Of a DNA stretch of 64,000 nucleotides, positions 16,526 through 25,479 are shown one piece after another. The notes under the pieces are model-generated. The model was not told the DNA's origin. It did no database searches and was given only the letters and a program-made list of their open reading frames with translations. The first letter of the stretch is position 1. Each line of letters starts with the position of its first letter. The position numbers and the translations under genes are program-made. The stretch is taken from positions 310,001 to 374,000 of the forward strand of contig NZ_LYPA01000065.1 in assembly GCF_001675045.1 (NCBI RefSeq), read 5' to 3'. The stretch is from Paenibacillus oryzae (GTDB lineage: Bacteria; Bacillota; Bacilli; Paenibacillales; Paenibacillaceae).

Positions 16526-16753
16526 CTAGTAGAGGGAAATGGTCAACGTATCGCGCTCATAGTAGGAATGAAGCGTCGCTTCGCTGCCAATAACCTCGAT
16601 GCTAATCAAAGAGCTGATACATTTTTTAAGCGCGTTTTTTCCGGTTTCCAGCTTGCGGTTAAGCGTAGTAGTCAATTTTTCCATCGCTTGCTTGTTTGTA
16701 TCTGTCAAATAAACGGGGATCCTTTTGTTTTGGAACATCAACATCGTTTTCAT
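16526..16753 (-). CDS. Small hypothetical protein, 75 aa
   Basis: The ATG at 16753 follows GGATGGAGG by about 8 nt, which favours it over an ATG five codons upstream. The predicted protein starts MKTMLMFQNKRIPVYLTDTN, is mixed alpha/beta, contains one cysteine and has no transmembrane segment or recognised domain. The clear ribosome-binding site and coding-like composition support it as real; the function is unknown. It is isolated between the MFS terminator and an AT-rich spacer. Confidence 0.6.
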   Translation of the reverse strand: MKTMLMFQNKRIPVYLTDTNKQAMEKLTTTLNRKLETGKNALKKCISSLISIEVIGSEATLHSYYERDTLTISLY

Positions 16754-16950
16754 ATGGAGCGCCTCCATCCTATGAAGGATTTATTTTCTAATTTGAAACC
16801 ATTGTAACGCATAAATATTAAATGATTCTTAAAATTCATTAAAAAGACCCCTTGATATTATTACATTTTTGTTACAGAGAGCCGTATGACGGCCATGGGG
16901 CTGTGCAAATTCAATAAATGCCTGTCATTGAAGGTAATCAAGGCAGCGCA

Positions 16951-17364
16951 CTAATCAACAATTGCCCCATGTGAAATAGAATAGAGAATTGTTTGTTCCC
17001 TGTCCATTCGGACTCCTTTGATTTCAAAGGTTTTAAAATCTACACCATCTACTTTGGCCCCCCGTATGTCTGCTCCATATAATTTTCCTTTTGTCAAAAT
17101 CGTTCTGGACAGATCGCAATCTCTTAAATCCGCTTTTTCCAGGTTAACATTTGAGAGATCCGCCTCGTAAAACCGGACCCCGCGAAGATTTTGCTTCATT
17201 AGCTTGCAATGGCGCAGATTGGTGTATGACCAATCGCCTTTCAGGATTGTAATTCCATCCATAATGCAGCTTGAGAAATCCGACCCTGTCATTTTGCAGC
17301 TTTCAAATGTGGAAACAAAAAGATTGGCTTCACTGAAATTACAGTTTTCAAAAGCGGATTCCAT
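16951..17364 (-). CDS. Pentapeptide-repeat protein, probably 5'-truncated
   Basis: 137 aa from the only ATG. It consists of A(D/N)LxX-type pentapeptides (FENCNFSEANL, YEADLSNVNLEKADLRDCDL, KLYGADIRGAKVDGVDF) forming a right-handed beta helix, and ends with REQTILYSISHGAIVD. No ribosome-binding site precedes the ATG, and the same frame continues upstream to 17460 with more repeat sequence (RFIECNFKGASLNSS) but no ATG, GTG or TTG before an in-frame stop. So the present gene seems to have lost its true start. Qnr/McbG-like gyrase protection is known in the family, but nothing here proves it. Confidence 0.6.
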   Translation of the reverse strand: MESAFENCNFSEANLFVSTFESCKMTGSDFSSCIMDGITILKGDWSYTNLRHCKLMKQNLRGVRFYEADLSNVNLEKADLRDCDLSRTILTKGKLYGADIRGAKVDGVDFKTFEIKGVRMDREQTILYSISHGAIVD

Positions 17365-17586
17365 ATGTATTGAGCTATTTAGCGATGCGCCTTTAAAATT
17401 ACATTCAATGAAGCGGACAGCAATGACAAAATCGCATAAAAATAAGCTAATAAGACAACTTTAATTGACAAAAAACAATCGTTATAATGATACACGAAGA
17501 CAGGTAAGCCAAGCTGGCTTATGCTGCGCAACTTGGATTGCGAAATAGGCAAATGATTTTACCTACAAAAAGGAGTGCAGCTCAAG

Positions 17587-18354
17587 ATGGAACGTATGGG
17601 CATTGGTTTACAGTTGTTTACGCTCAGGGATGCGCTGGCAGAGGATTTTGAAGGCACGCTCCGGAAAGTAGCCGCTATGGGCTATGAAGGCGTTGAATTT
17701 GCAGGTTATGGGGACTTTGAAGCTGAAAAATTACGCGATTTGCTGCAGGAGCTTAACTTGAAGGCGATCGGGAGCCATGTTAGCCTTGAAAATCTGGAAA
17801 ACAATCTGGACAATGAGATCGCTTACCTTAAAACAATTGGCGGCAAATATGTGATTTGCCCATGGCTTCCAGCAGACGCTCGCGATGCCGAGGCATGGCT
17901 GGGACATCTGGAAAACTTTAAACGATACGGCAAACATGTCACAGAAGCAGGCCTGCAGTTCGCCTATCATAACCATGAGTTTGAATTTGAGGTTGAAATT
18001 GACGGCCAGATGGTGTTCGATGCCATGTACGACCGGATTAATTCAACTGATCTGAAGGTGGAAATGGATATCGGCTGGGTTCAATACTCCGGACTTGATC
18101 CGCTTGCTTACATCGGTAAATATGCAGGCAGACTGCCGCTGCTTCATTTGAAGGATTTCCGCAATGGTCACAAAGGCGAGCCGATTGATACGGTTGAGCT
18201 GGGACGCGGGGATTTGCCGTTGATGGCTATCATTGAGGCAGCCTCCAAGGCTGGTACCGAATGGCTGATTGTGGAGCAGGACAGATGCGCCAATCCGCCG
18301 CTCGAGTCCGTTGCGGAAAGCATGGAATGGGTTAAAGCCAACTATAAAAAATAA
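17587..18354 (+). CDS. Sugar phosphate isomerase/epimerase (xylose isomerase-like TIM barrel)
   Basis: 255 aa from ATG 17587; AAAAAGGAG lies 12 nt upstream, and an ATG three codons later is an alternative. Typical AP-endonuclease-family-2 TIM barrel with metal ligands in YHNHEFEFE, KVEMDIGWVQ and LLHLKDF, and a final EWLIVEQDRC. Such enzymes (IolE/IolI-like, 3-keto-sugar isomerases) often work with Gfo/Idh/MocA oxidoreductases, and one is encoded 50 bp downstream. A TATAAT lies at 17483-17488. The pair probably interconverts an oxidised sugar or inositol derivative. Confidence 0.87.
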   Translation: MERMGIGLQLFTLRDALAEDFEGTLRKVAAMGYEGVEFAGYGDFEAEKLRDLLQELNLKAIGSHVSLENLENNLDNEIAYLKTIGGKYVICPWLPADARDAEAWLGHLENFKRYGKHVTEAGLQFAYHNHEFEFEVEIDGQMVFDAMYDRINSTDLKVEMDIGWVQYSGLDPLAYIGKYAGRLPLLHLKDFRNGHKGEPIDTVELGRGDLPLMAIIEAASKAGTEWLIVEQDRCANPPLESVAESMEWVKANYKK

Positions 18355-18404
18355 ATGGCGTTACAATTAATAGCTAAATGATAAACCTTCAGGAGGAAGC
18401 AGAA

Positions 18405-19433
18405 ATGACAACCAAAATTAGAGTAGCCGTTATCGGATGTGGCTCCATCTCCAAGCATCGCCATATACCGGAATATGCTGGAAATCCAAACGTGGAGCTT
18501 GTTGCATTTGTAGACCCTGTAATTGAGCGTGCAGAGGCTTTTGCACAACAGCATGGAGGTAAAGCTTTTGCCGATGTAGATGCCATGCTGGCGGAAATCA
18601 AGCCTGATGCAGTGTCGGTCAATACGCCAAACTATTTGCATGCGCCAATTAGCGTTAAAGCGGCCAATGCAGGCGCGCATGTGCTTGTGGAAAAACCGAT
18701 GGCTGTTACGGACGAGGAAGCAGCTGGCATGATTGAAGCAGCCAAAGCAAACGGCGTAAAGCTGATGGTTGCGCATAATCAGCGCTTTATGCCTCCGCAT
18801 GTGAAGGCAAAGCAAATTCTGGAGTCCGGCGTTTTGGGCATGGTGCTGACCTTCCGTACTTCCTTTGGCCATCCCGGTCCGGAAGGCTGGAGCGTTGACG
18901 GCGCTGGCAGCTGGTTTTTCCGCAAGGAAGAAGCTATCATGGGAGCAATGGGCGATCTGGGCGTTCATAAGTCCGACCTGATTCGTTGGCTGCTGGATGA
19001 TGAAGTAGCGGAAATCGGCGCTTTTGTTGGTACGCTGCATAAGGAAGGCACAAAAATTGATGATAACGCCAACTGCGTATTGCGTATGGAAAGCGGCATT
19101 ATCGGTTCTCTGGTTGCAAGCTGGACGTACTATAAAGGTGAAGACAACAGCACCATTCTATGGTGTGAAAAAGGCGTTATGAAAATCGGCACTCATCCTG
19201 ACGATCAGGTTATTGTAGAACTGCGCGACGGCACAGTTGAAAAATATAAGGTTGGTGCAATTTCCACCAATGACAAGCAGGAAACAAGCGGTGTAATCGA
19301 TGCTTTTGTGAACAGCATCGTTACGGATACAGCACCTCCCGTTCCGGGCGAAGAGGGCAGAAAATCGCTTAAAGTTATTTTGAGCGCATTTGAATCGCAG
19401 GATACAGGACGTTTCGTTCGTATTCAAAATTAA
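18405..19433 (+). CDS. Gfo/Idh/MocA-family NAD(P)-dependent oxidoreductase
   Basis: 342 aa from ATG 18405 with CAGGAGGAAG upstream; an earlier ATG at 18378 lacks spacing for a site. The N-terminal Rossmann fold begins IRVAVIGCGSISKHRHIPEY, with the conserved EKP motif (VLVEKPMAVT) that carries the catalytic lysine, and the C-terminal alpha/beta domain includes GDLGVHKSDLIRWL, whose His/Asp are catalytic in the family. It oxidises or reduces a sugar or inositol-like substrate, most likely together with the preceding isomerase. A strong terminator follows. Confidence 0.9.
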   Translation: MTTKIRVAVIGCGSISKHRHIPEYAGNPNVELVAFVDPVIERAEAFAQQHGGKAFADVDAMLAEIKPDAVSVNTPNYLHAPISVKAANAGAHVLVEKPMAVTDEEAAGMIEAAKANGVKLMVAHNQRFMPPHVKAKQILESGVLGMVLTFRTSFGHPGPEGWSVDGAGSWFFRKEEAIMGAMGDLGVHKSDLIRWLLDDEVAEIGAFVGTLHKEGTKIDDNANCVLRMESGIIGSLVASWTYYKGEDNSTILWCEKGVMKIGTHPDDQVIVELRDGTVEKYKVGAISTNDKQETSGVIDAFVNSIVTDTAPPVPGEEGRKSLKVILSAFESQDTGRFVRIQN

Positions 19434-19443
19434 TCTCTCTATA

Positions 19444-19484
19444 AAAAAAGCGCAATCTCCTTTGTCGGAGGTTGCGCTTTTTTT
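19444..19484 (+). terminator. Terminator after the isomerase/oxidoreductase operon
   Basis: Hairpin AAAGCGCAATCTCC-TTTGTC-GGAGGTTGCGCTTT with seven flanking A on the left and a run of eight to nine T on the right. Confidence 0.9.
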
Positions 19485-19658
19485 CATTATTAATGTCTCA
19501 TTAATAGATTTTAATAAAGCAGTATTGATGCGGGATTGCCCCTTGCTTTAGCGTATTTGGTAATTATTGCGTCATGAAAGCGATATATCCCCATGCTAAG
19601 ATGTGTCCATCGGCAAGAGGCCCGATAAAAACCATCATGCATAGGAGGCACAAGATTC

Positions 19659-20522
19659 ATGAAGATGAAACACTTGACACTCGGAGTAGCAAGCTTGCTA
19701 ACGGCGACTGTTATTGGCTCTGGCTTTGCGGCTCCAAAAGCGGATGCGTCATCTGCTGGGAACTATGGATTCAAGCTGCAAACGCAAAACATCCAATATG
19801 AACTATTAGGGCAAATCGCCCAAAAATATGGCATAGACCTAAGCGGCTTCTCCTTTACTTACGGAGGCTACACGTTTAAATTCCCAAGCGGCGGCAATTG
19901 GAGCACGCCTAAGCCAACGACGCAGCCAACAGCGGCTCCAACGGCCAAGCCAACGACACAGCCAACAGCGGCACCAACGGCTAAGCCAACGACACAGCCA
20001 ACAGCGGCTCCAACGGCTAAGCCAACGACACAGCCAACAGCGGCTCCGACGGCTAAGCCAACGACACAGCCAACAGCGGCTCCGACGGCTAAGCCAACGA
20101 CGCAGCCGACAACGGCTCCAACCGCTACGCCTGCGCCAACTTCCGGAAGCGAAATGAGCGATTATCAATCCCAGGTTGTGACACTTGTTAACCAGGAGCG
20201 CGCTAAAGCGGGTCTTAAAGCTCTGCAGGTTGATTCGCTTCTGAATAAAGTTGCAACGGAAAAAGCAAGAGACATGGATGTAAACAACTATTTTAGCCAT
20301 ACGTCTCCAACCTACGGCTCGCCTTTTGACATGATGAAAACATTTGGCGTTAAATACAGCTACGCTGGAGAAAACATTGCATCGGGCCAGCCTACGCCGG
20401 CACGAGTTATGCAGGACTGGATGAATAGCCCAGGTCATAAAGCCAATATCCTTAATGCAAACTTCACCAAAATCGGCGTTGGTTATGTAAACGGCGAATG
20501 GGTTCAAATGTTTATCGGTTAA
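19659..20522 (+). CDS. Secreted CAP (SCP/PR-1) domain protein with Pro/Thr repeat linker
   Basis: 287 aa. A signal peptide (MKMKHLTLGVASLLTATVIGSGFAAP, likely cut after KADA) is followed by a ~50-residue region, a low-complexity linker of about six PTTQPTAAPTAK units, and a ~120-residue CAP domain (about 165-287) with LVNQERAKAGLKALQVD, ARDMDVNNYFSHTSP, GENIASGQ and DWMNSPGHKANILN, the features of bacterial YkwD-type proteins. Substrate or activity of this class is poorly known. The Pro/Thr linker likely spans the cell wall and may be O-glycosylated. AGGAGGC precedes the ATG. Confidence 0.88.
   Translation: MKMKHLTLGVASLLTATVIGSGFAAPKADASSAGNYGFKLQTQNIQYELLGQIAQKYGIDLSGFSFTYGGYTFKFPSGGNWSTPKPTTQPTAAPTAKPTTQPTAAPTAKPTTQPTAAPTAKPTTQPTAAPTAKPTTQPTAAPTAKPTTQPTTAPTATPAPTSGSEMSDYQSQVVTLVNQERAKAGLKALQVDSLLNKVATEKARDMDVNNYFSHTSPTYGSPFDMMKTFGVKYSYAGENIASGQPTPARVMQDWMNSPGHKANILNANFTKIGVGYVNGEWVQMFIG
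19911..20130 (+). repeat. 36-bp tandem repeats encoding the Pro/Thr linker
   Basis: About six consecutive 36-bp units (12 residues, core PTTQPTAAPTAK) that differ at few bases. They are prone to slippage. This is a coding repeat, not a CRISPR array, because the units are contiguous without spacers. Confidence 0.85.
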
Positions 20523-20605
20523 ACAGCCCTTTTATTGCTCAGGATGGAGCGGGCAAATACGCACCTCCATCCTTTTCTTATTATCATACCGGGAGGTACT
20601 ACGAT

Positions 20606-21322
20606 TTGAAGAAGCAACTTATAAGCTGTGCTGCAATTGCTTTAACCGCTTTATTAGCAGCGGGAAGCGCGCAGGCTGCGGAACAAACACATACGATTCA
20701 AAACAACGATACATTTTGGAAGCTTTCGCAATTTTATAAAGTGCCATTGGCAGATGTGCTTGGAGCTAATGCCACTTTGGACCCGCTTAATCTACAGCCG
20801 GGTATGGTAGTGAACATTCCTTCCCAAGGAGCTATAACGGCAAAGGCTGACGAGCTTCAATCTGCAAAAATGATTAGCGCCGACATTCAACAATCCGAGT
20901 CGGCCAAGCCTCAAGCAACCAAGTCCCAAGCTGCAGCCAAGGAAGAAGCGCCAAAGCCTGAGGCAAAAACCGTAACGGCGCCAAATGGCGAAAAGCATGT
21001 TTATGCCAAGAAGCTCCAGCTTAAAGCTACTGCCTATACGGCCGCAGCTTCGGAGAACGGGAAGTGGGGAGCCGTTGATTATTTCGGCAATAAGCTGAAG
21101 GTTGGCACCATAGCGGTTGATCCCGATATCATTCCTTTGGGCAGCAAGCTTTATATTACGGGCTATCAATATCCGGGCCTTCCGGAAGGCGGCATGCTTG
21201 CGACTGCGTTGGATATGGGCGGCGCAATTAAGGATAACCGGATTGATATATTCGTTCCCGGCTCGACCCAGCAAGCAAGTAAATTTGGTTTCCAAAACGT
21301 TAATGTGTACGTTTTGAAATAA
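20606..21322 (+). CDS. Secreted LysM-3D domain protein (YocH/YuiC-like cell-wall enzyme)
   Basis: 238 aa from a TTG eight bases after GGGAGGT. Signal peptide (KKQLISCAAIALTALLAAGSAQA), one LysM domain (HTIQNNDTFWKLSQFYKVPLADVLGAN to MVVNIP), an Ala/Lys/Gln-rich linker, then a 3D domain: ATAYTA, TIAVDPDIIPLGSKLYI and ALDMGGAIKDNRIDIF with the three conserved aspartates. Such domains are lytic transglycosylase-like (Slt/MltA family) and cut or remodel peptidoglycan. It lies 83 bp after the CAP gene on the same strand, so both may be expressed together as secreted wall proteins. Confidence 0.88.
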   Translation: MKKQLISCAAIALTALLAAGSAQAAEQTHTIQNNDTFWKLSQFYKVPLADVLGANATLDPLNLQPGMVVNIPSQGAITAKADELQSAKMISADIQQSESAKPQATKSQAAAKEEAPKPEAKTVTAPNGEKHVYAKKLQLKATAYTAAASENGKWGAVDYFGNKLKVGTIAVDPDIIPLGSKLYITGYQYPGLPEGGMLATALDMGGAIKDNRIDIFVPGSTQQASKFGFQNVNVYVLK

Positions 21323-21348
21323 AAGCATTGTACAGTCTTTAAAAGCAG

Positions 21349-21388
21349 GTTCAAAAAGTCCGTCTAATGAGAAATGGACTTTTTGAAC
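21349..21388. terminator. Bidirectional terminator between the 3D-protein and deacetylase genes
   Basis: GTTCAAAAAGTCC and GGACTTTTTGAAC form a 13-bp perfect stem with a 14-nt loop between two convergent genes. The word TTCAAAAAGTC recurs upstream of the cwlJ remnant (complement at about 29381-29392). Confidence 0.75.
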
Positions 21389-21398
21389 TACACTCTTT

Positions 21399-22337
21399 TT
21401 AGCGGTAGGGCTTTCGGTTAAGCAGTTCGGGTAAAGTAACCAGAGTATACCCTTTGCCTTGAAGCCATTCAATTAATGGAGGCAAAGCGTTAAGGGTTCC
21501 GCTTAAATCCTGTTTGCTTCCCCCTCCGGCATGCTGAAGAATGATAGATCCCGACTGCAGCGTTTTTCTGATATTGGCAAGCACACGGCTGCTGTCGGGG
21601 TTATTCCGCCAATCCTCCGAGTCTACATCCCAATTAACAACGGTATACCCTTTTTCCTGACTCCATTTCACCTGGCTGGGCAATAGCTCTCCATAGGGCG
21701 GCCGCAGCAGGGTAGGTTTTTTCCCCGTTATCGAATAAAGAATTTCATTTGTTCTCCCTAACTGCCATTGGAATTGCTCCAATGAAAGCTTGGAAAAAAC
21801 GGCATGGTTGTAGGAGTGATTGCCAATAACATGGCCTTCGCGCATAATTCTTGCCACAAGCTCCGGATGCTTGGCCGCTCGTTCGCCCACAACAAAAAAG
21901 GTGGCGCAAATATTGTATCTGGCCAAAACATCAAGAACAGCTGGCGTAACACGGGGGTCTGGCACATCGTCGAAGGTTAATGCAACCTTCTTTTGATCAC
22001 GCGCTCCATTCAGCATAAATGTGCCCGGAAATTGCTGATGAAGCTGAACCCAGGACATGCCGCTTTTTTGCCTGACTGCATTGCGTTTTTTTGCTTTGTG
22101 CTGTCGTTGCCGTTTTTTTTGACTGCTTCTTTTGCCGGCGGCTGTTTTTTTTGCGTTAACTGCAGGCCGAACCGCTCCGGCAGCTGCTTGAAGCTCATGG
22201 TCGCTTTCATTAATGTGTGGAATAGCTGCATGCATGGAGACGGGTTGCGTCGTTAGCAGCAATAAGCAGCACAAGCCTGCGGCAATAAAACGCAGAAATA
22301 GTCTGGATCTGGTATAAGACATACGTTTCGCATCCAT
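21399..22337 (-). CDS. Secreted polysaccharide deacetylase (NodB/PdaA type)
   Basis: 312 aa. A signal peptide or anchor (LFLRFIAAGLCCLLLLTTQPVSMHA), a very basic Lys/Arg/Gln linker (KRSSQKKRQRQHKAKKR), then a NodB homology domain: VALTFDDVPD with the catalytic/metal Asp pair, VIGNHSYNH giving the two metal histidines, LLRPPYGELL, and VNWDVDSEDW, with a final ILQHAGGG. It probably deacetylates N-acetylglucosamine or N-acetylmuramic acid in the wall. The basic linker may hold it to anionic wall polymers. The start is uncertain (a TTG three codons upstream is possible). Confidence 0.87.
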   Translation of the reverse strand: MDAKRMSYTRSRLFLRFIAAGLCCLLLLTTQPVSMHAAIPHINESDHELQAAAGAVRPAVNAKKTAAGKRSSQKKRQRQHKAKKRNAVRQKSGMSWVQLHQQFPGTFMLNGARDQKKVALTFDDVPDPRVTPAVLDVLARYNICATFFVVGERAAKHPELVARIMREGHVIGNHSYNHAVFSKLSLEQFQWQLGRTNEILYSITGKKPTLLRPPYGELLPSQVKWSQEKGYTVVNWDVDSEDWRNNPDSSRVLANIRKTLQSGSIILQHAGGGSKQDLSGTLNALPPLIEWLQGKGYTLVTLPELLNRKPYR

Positions 22338-22409
22338 TTCTGTCAATTCTGTAAGGGTCAGATGTAATATTTCCTCTTACGTCTATCTTCATTCGTTTCA
22401 AGCACAAAT

Positions 22410-22447
22410 AAGCCTTTGCTCACGGTATAACCGCTAGCAAAGGCTTA
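22410..22447 (-). terminator. Terminator of the chemoreceptor gene
   Basis: Eleven-base perfect stem AAGCCTTTGCT/AGCAAAGGCTT between the receptor and deacetylase genes; the T tract on the minus strand is weak (TTATTTG). Confidence 0.6.
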
Positions 22448-22464
22448 ATAAGCTTGAGCATGCT

Positions 22465-23730
22465 CTACTTGACTTTAAATACCTGAATCGTACGCTGCAA
22501 TTGAGTTGCCGTTGTCAGCATACGCTCCGTTTCGTCAACGACAGCTTGTACCGACGGAATTTGTTCGTTCATGGAAGCGGATACCTGCTGAGTTCCAGCT
22601 GCCGATTCCTCGGTAATGGCTGAAATGTTTTGAATCGCGGCAGAGATTTTTTTGGCGCTTTCCAGCATGGCGTCGCTTTCCTGTGAAAAGGCATATATTT
22701 GGTTCGTAATAAACTGGATGCTTTTTTCAATATCTTGAAAAACCAGCTCGGACTGCCGGATATGCTCGGATTGCAGCATAACAACCTCTTCATTTACCTT
22801 CATGTTGTTAATCGCAAGATTAATACCCTCGTCTATACTTCTAACAAGGCCAAAAACCTGTTTTGTGGAAGCCGTTGATTCCTCCGCAAGCTTGCGAACC
22901 TCCTGGGCAACAATGGCAAAACCACGGCCATGCTCGCCTGCGCGCGCTGCCTCGATGGAAGCATTAAGGGAAAGGAGGTTTGTTTGCTCCGCAATATCGG
23001 AAATTGTAGTCGTAATTGCGGAAATGCCCCTTGCCTTCTGAGCAAGTTCTTCAATCGTTTGCGATACCTTGGCGGTGGCTTCGATATTGCGCTGCATGCC
23101 TTCGGTCTGAACGCCTAGAGCTTGCATGCCTTTGTCTACCAGCTGTATCGTTTGTTTGGAGCGTTCGTTCATTTCTTTGGTGGAATGAGCGTATCCGGCG
23201 ACTTTTTTTTCAATTTCATTGATGGAGTCGCTCATATCAGCGACATCCTCCGAAATTTGATTGGCCCCGGTTGCGAGTTCGCCCGCCGATGTGGCTACCT
23301 GCTCCATGGCCACCTTCAAGTTGTTGTTTTTGTCGAAAATGCCCCGGCTTGTTTCTGCGACGTGCCTGACGATGTTTGAGGTTTCCGTCAAAATATCCTT
23401 CAGCTTGTCCACCATGCTGTTAAAGGAATGACCCAGCTCACCAATGCCCGCATGCATATTGACGTCAATTTTTTGTGTAAAATCCCCTTTTGAAATACGA
23501 TGCGCAGCGTTGGATATTTCCTCATAGGAATGAGTTACGGTTCGTCCTACAAATGTAATGAGCGGATATGCCAAAAGAGCCAAGAAGATGGATACGATAA
23601 TGATGGGCCAAACGGGACCGCCCGCGATCGCGGTTGTAAGAACCAGAACAATGGCAAAAAACGCTAAATTTAAATAAGTAGTAATCAGCAATTTGTTACG
23701 CACCGACAACGAGTAGTACCATTGCATCAT
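22465..23730 (-). CDS. Methyl-accepting chemotaxis-like protein with minimal extracellular region
   Basis: 421 aa. Two adjacent transmembrane helices (about residues 13-58, [25 protein letters not shown] and [20 protein letters not shown]) with almost no extracellular loop, a HAMP domain (~60-110) and a full MCP signalling domain with the hairpin tip [38 protein letters not shown]. The lack of a ligand-binding domain suggests intramembrane or cytoplasmic sensing, for example of energy or redox state. It stands alone, not in a che operon. AAAAGGAGCGC precedes the start, and TATAAT lies at 23768-23763 on this strand. Confidence 0.9.
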   Translation of the reverse strand: MMQWYYSLSVRNKLLITTYLNLAFFAIVLVLTTAIAGGPVWPIIIVSIFLALLAYPLITFVGRTVTHSYEEISNAAHRISKGDFTQKIDVNMHAGIGELGHSFNSMVDKLKDILTETSNIVRHVAETSRGIFDKNNNLKVAMEQVATSAGELATGANQISEDVADMSDSINEIEKKVAGYAHSTKEMNERSKQTIQLVDKGMQALGVQTEGMQRNIEATAKVSQTIEELAQKARGISAITTTISDIAEQTNLLSLNASIEAARAGEHGRGFAIVAQEVRKLAEESTASTKQVFGLVRSIDEGINLAINNMKVNEEVVMLQSEHIRQSELVFQDIEKSIQFITNQIYAFSQESDAMLESAKKISAAIQNISAITEESAAGTQQVSASMNEQIPSVQAVVDETERMLTTATQLQRTIQVFKVK

Positions 23731-24065
23731 TATGTAAGCGCTCCTTTTTATAAATTAACCACATTATAACATTAAGAAGGCGTAATGGTCTATAATGACG
23801 ACGGTTAATTTTACCGCAATGCGGTCCTAAGACTCATTGAAAAATGAATATGCCTATAATGGGAATTTGGTGCTTTATGACCTTGTTATTTGCGTGATTT
23901 GCGGAATCATCCTCCATTACGCAAAAGCGGGTTCGGAAAATACTAACAAGCTTTTCGGTGAAGAAGCAGTATGCATTTGTTAACATTAGGGCAATACGAT
24001 GCAGAAAATCATCTGATTATGTCAAATGATGTCGTCGATATGAAAACAATCGGGAGGAATAAACG
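23731..24065. other. Divergent intergenic region, 335 bp, no gene seen
   Basis: It lies between the chemoreceptor (minus) and a hypothetical gene (plus). It holds the receptor's TATAAT and, upstream of the right gene, GTCGATAT (24034-24041), which resembles a sigma-D -10 but lacks a TAAA -35 at the right distance. No coding frame or structured RNA that I can support. Confidence 0.5.
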
Positions 24066-24488
24066 ATGGATAAAAGTGTAACATCTCTTGCAAGACAGCT
24101 GGATTTTGTTTTTCGCCAGCTTGAGGGTGAATTGATTAATGCTTCAGCAGGAACGGTGCTGGTACATATCCGCAATAACTATGTAGGCAAATTCGGCATC
24201 CGCCACCATCCTATCCAAAGCAGGGATGGAAAGCTTGAAAATGAGGCCGGCAAGCAAAAGGGGCTTACGGCTGCACAGGTGCAGGAGTTTAGGCAAATGG
24301 CGATTGATGCGCTCAAATACCGGACCGAATGGACGCACGGGGAGATTTTGTATGATTTTTCGGTCCGCTCCCAATCCGGTTCATGGTCGGCAAGCGTATT
24401 ATACGAATCCAACTTTAATATGGCGACCTGGGGCAGCCGCTACGCCCCCCAAGCGAAGCAGCCCCAAATGCTGCGGGACTATAGATAA
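24066..24488 (+). CDS. Hypothetical protein, 140 aa
   Basis: A soluble protein with a clear CGGGAGGAATAAACG ribosome-binding region. It has an N-terminal helix (SLARQLDFVFRQLEGEL), a central segment with VRNNYVGKFGIRHHP-like character, an Ala/Gln helix, and a Trp/Tyr/Ser-rich beta end (GEILYDFSVRSQSGSWSASVLYES). No domain recognised. It stands alone, ended by a strong shared terminator. Confidence 0.7.
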   Translation: MDKSVTSLARQLDFVFRQLEGELINASAGTVLVHIRNNYVGKFGIRHHPIQSRDGKLENEAGKQKGLTAAQVQEFRQMAIDALKYRTEWTHGEILYDFSVRSQSGSWSASVLYESNFNMATWGSRYAPQAKQPQMLRDYR

Positions 24489-24510
24489 AACGCCCTTTTT
24501 CTACTCCAGC

Positions 24511-24550
24511 AAAAATCCCGGATTACAGCAAGCGCTGGTCCGGGATTTTT
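24511..24550. terminator. Bidirectional terminator
   Basis: AAAAATCCCGG paired with CCGGGATTTTT (11 bp) with an inner AGC/GCT extension, between the hypothetical gene and ycgQ. Confidence 0.85.
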
Positions 24551-24552
24551 CA

Positions 24553-25479
24553 TCAAAAGCCGAATTTTAGATCGGGATATACGTAAGGGGAGAGAGGCGC
24601 CTGAATGCGCTCGATATGTGTAACATCCAGCGTCATAATTTCATTCTCCATATAGTCGGAGGTAGTCAGCTTGCCCCGTACCTTGATCCATTCATCCGAT
24701 TGGTACTCCCCGGCTCTGGGCCAATTAATCATCATACCGTAAGGCAAGGCATCGGCCGAGCAGCAATTCATGGCAAAACGGCTTACAGCCAGCCTGTCAT
24801 TCCCCATTTCCTCTTCCCTATAAACAAAGCCGCTTAGCTCGACTTCTTTTCCCATCAATGCTTCACGGTACAAATCCAATGTAGTTAATGTTTCAATGAA
24901 TTGCTCCTCCGGTACAGAAATGAGCTCTTGTCCGTACAGCCGTTTCCCATATTCGGCATGCTCTGCCGTGTATTCATCCGAAGGAAACAAGGCGTCAAGC
25001 GGCGTTGCGCCGAATGCAAGCGCAGCTTGTACGGCCTGTGGGGTTCCGCCTGGTTCAGCCGTTGTTGGCAACGCCGCTGTTGCGACAGCATCCTTGCGAA
25101 CGATGGATTCGCTGCCTGAGAAGCTTACCCCTTTTTTGGCCGCGAGCGAGCTGCCAAGTGTTCCAGCCGGCATGAGAAAGCCCAATACAATCGGAAAAAT
25201 AAATAGTCCATAGATCATCGTATTTTTGGCAATAGACGGGGAGGGCGCGTGATCGTGGCCGCAATCGCATTTCAGCTCATGGACAGGGCGCTCCCTTTTT
25301 TTTCGAAGCCCTTCATATACCTGGTAGCTGCCCGCAATATACAGGCCAAGCGCGGACAGCTTGATTATGAACTCCATGCGAGGTGCGATATATAACGAAA
25401 TTTCCCCGGTCTGAAACAAATAAACAATAAGCATAGCAAATCCGAGCAGAATAGCCGCTCTTATAAAATGATGGGTCAT
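24553..25479 (-). CDS. ycgQ: YcgQ-like TIGR03943 membrane protein, permease partner
   Basis: 308 aa. Three N-terminal transmembrane helices, with a metal-binding-like loop KCDCGHDHAPSP between helices 2 and 3, then a large extracytoplasmic domain with an OB-like fold (VELSGFVYREEEMGNDRLAVSRFAMNCCSADALPYG and IKVRGKL). This is the YcgQ type that always sits next to the DUF318 permease YcgR. The start overlaps the ycgR stop (ATGA), with GGAGGCG upstream. A Zur box in front of ycgR and the Cys/His loop point to zinc; whether the pair imports, exports or chaperones it is not established. Confidence 0.88.
   Translation of the reverse strand: MTHHFIRAAILLGFAMLIVYLFQTGEISLYIAPRMEFIIKLSALGLYIAGSYQVYEGLRKKRERPVHELKCDCGHDHAPSPSIAKNTMIYGLFIFPIVLGFLMPAGTLGSSLAAKKGVSFSGSESIVRKDAVATAALPTTAEPGGTPQAVQAALAFGATPLDALFPSDEYTAEHAEYGKRLYGQELISVPEEQFIETLTTLDLYREALMGKEVELSGFVYREEEMGNDRLAVSRFAMNCCSADALPYGMMINWPRAGEYQSDEWIKVRGKLTTSDYMENEIMTLDVTHIERIQAPLSPYVYPDLKFGF

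Noticed and set aside
19911-20130. Regular ~36-bp repeats resembling a CRISPR array
   Set aside because: Units are contiguous with no unique spacers and encode PTTQPTAAPTAK in frame within a secreted CAP protein.
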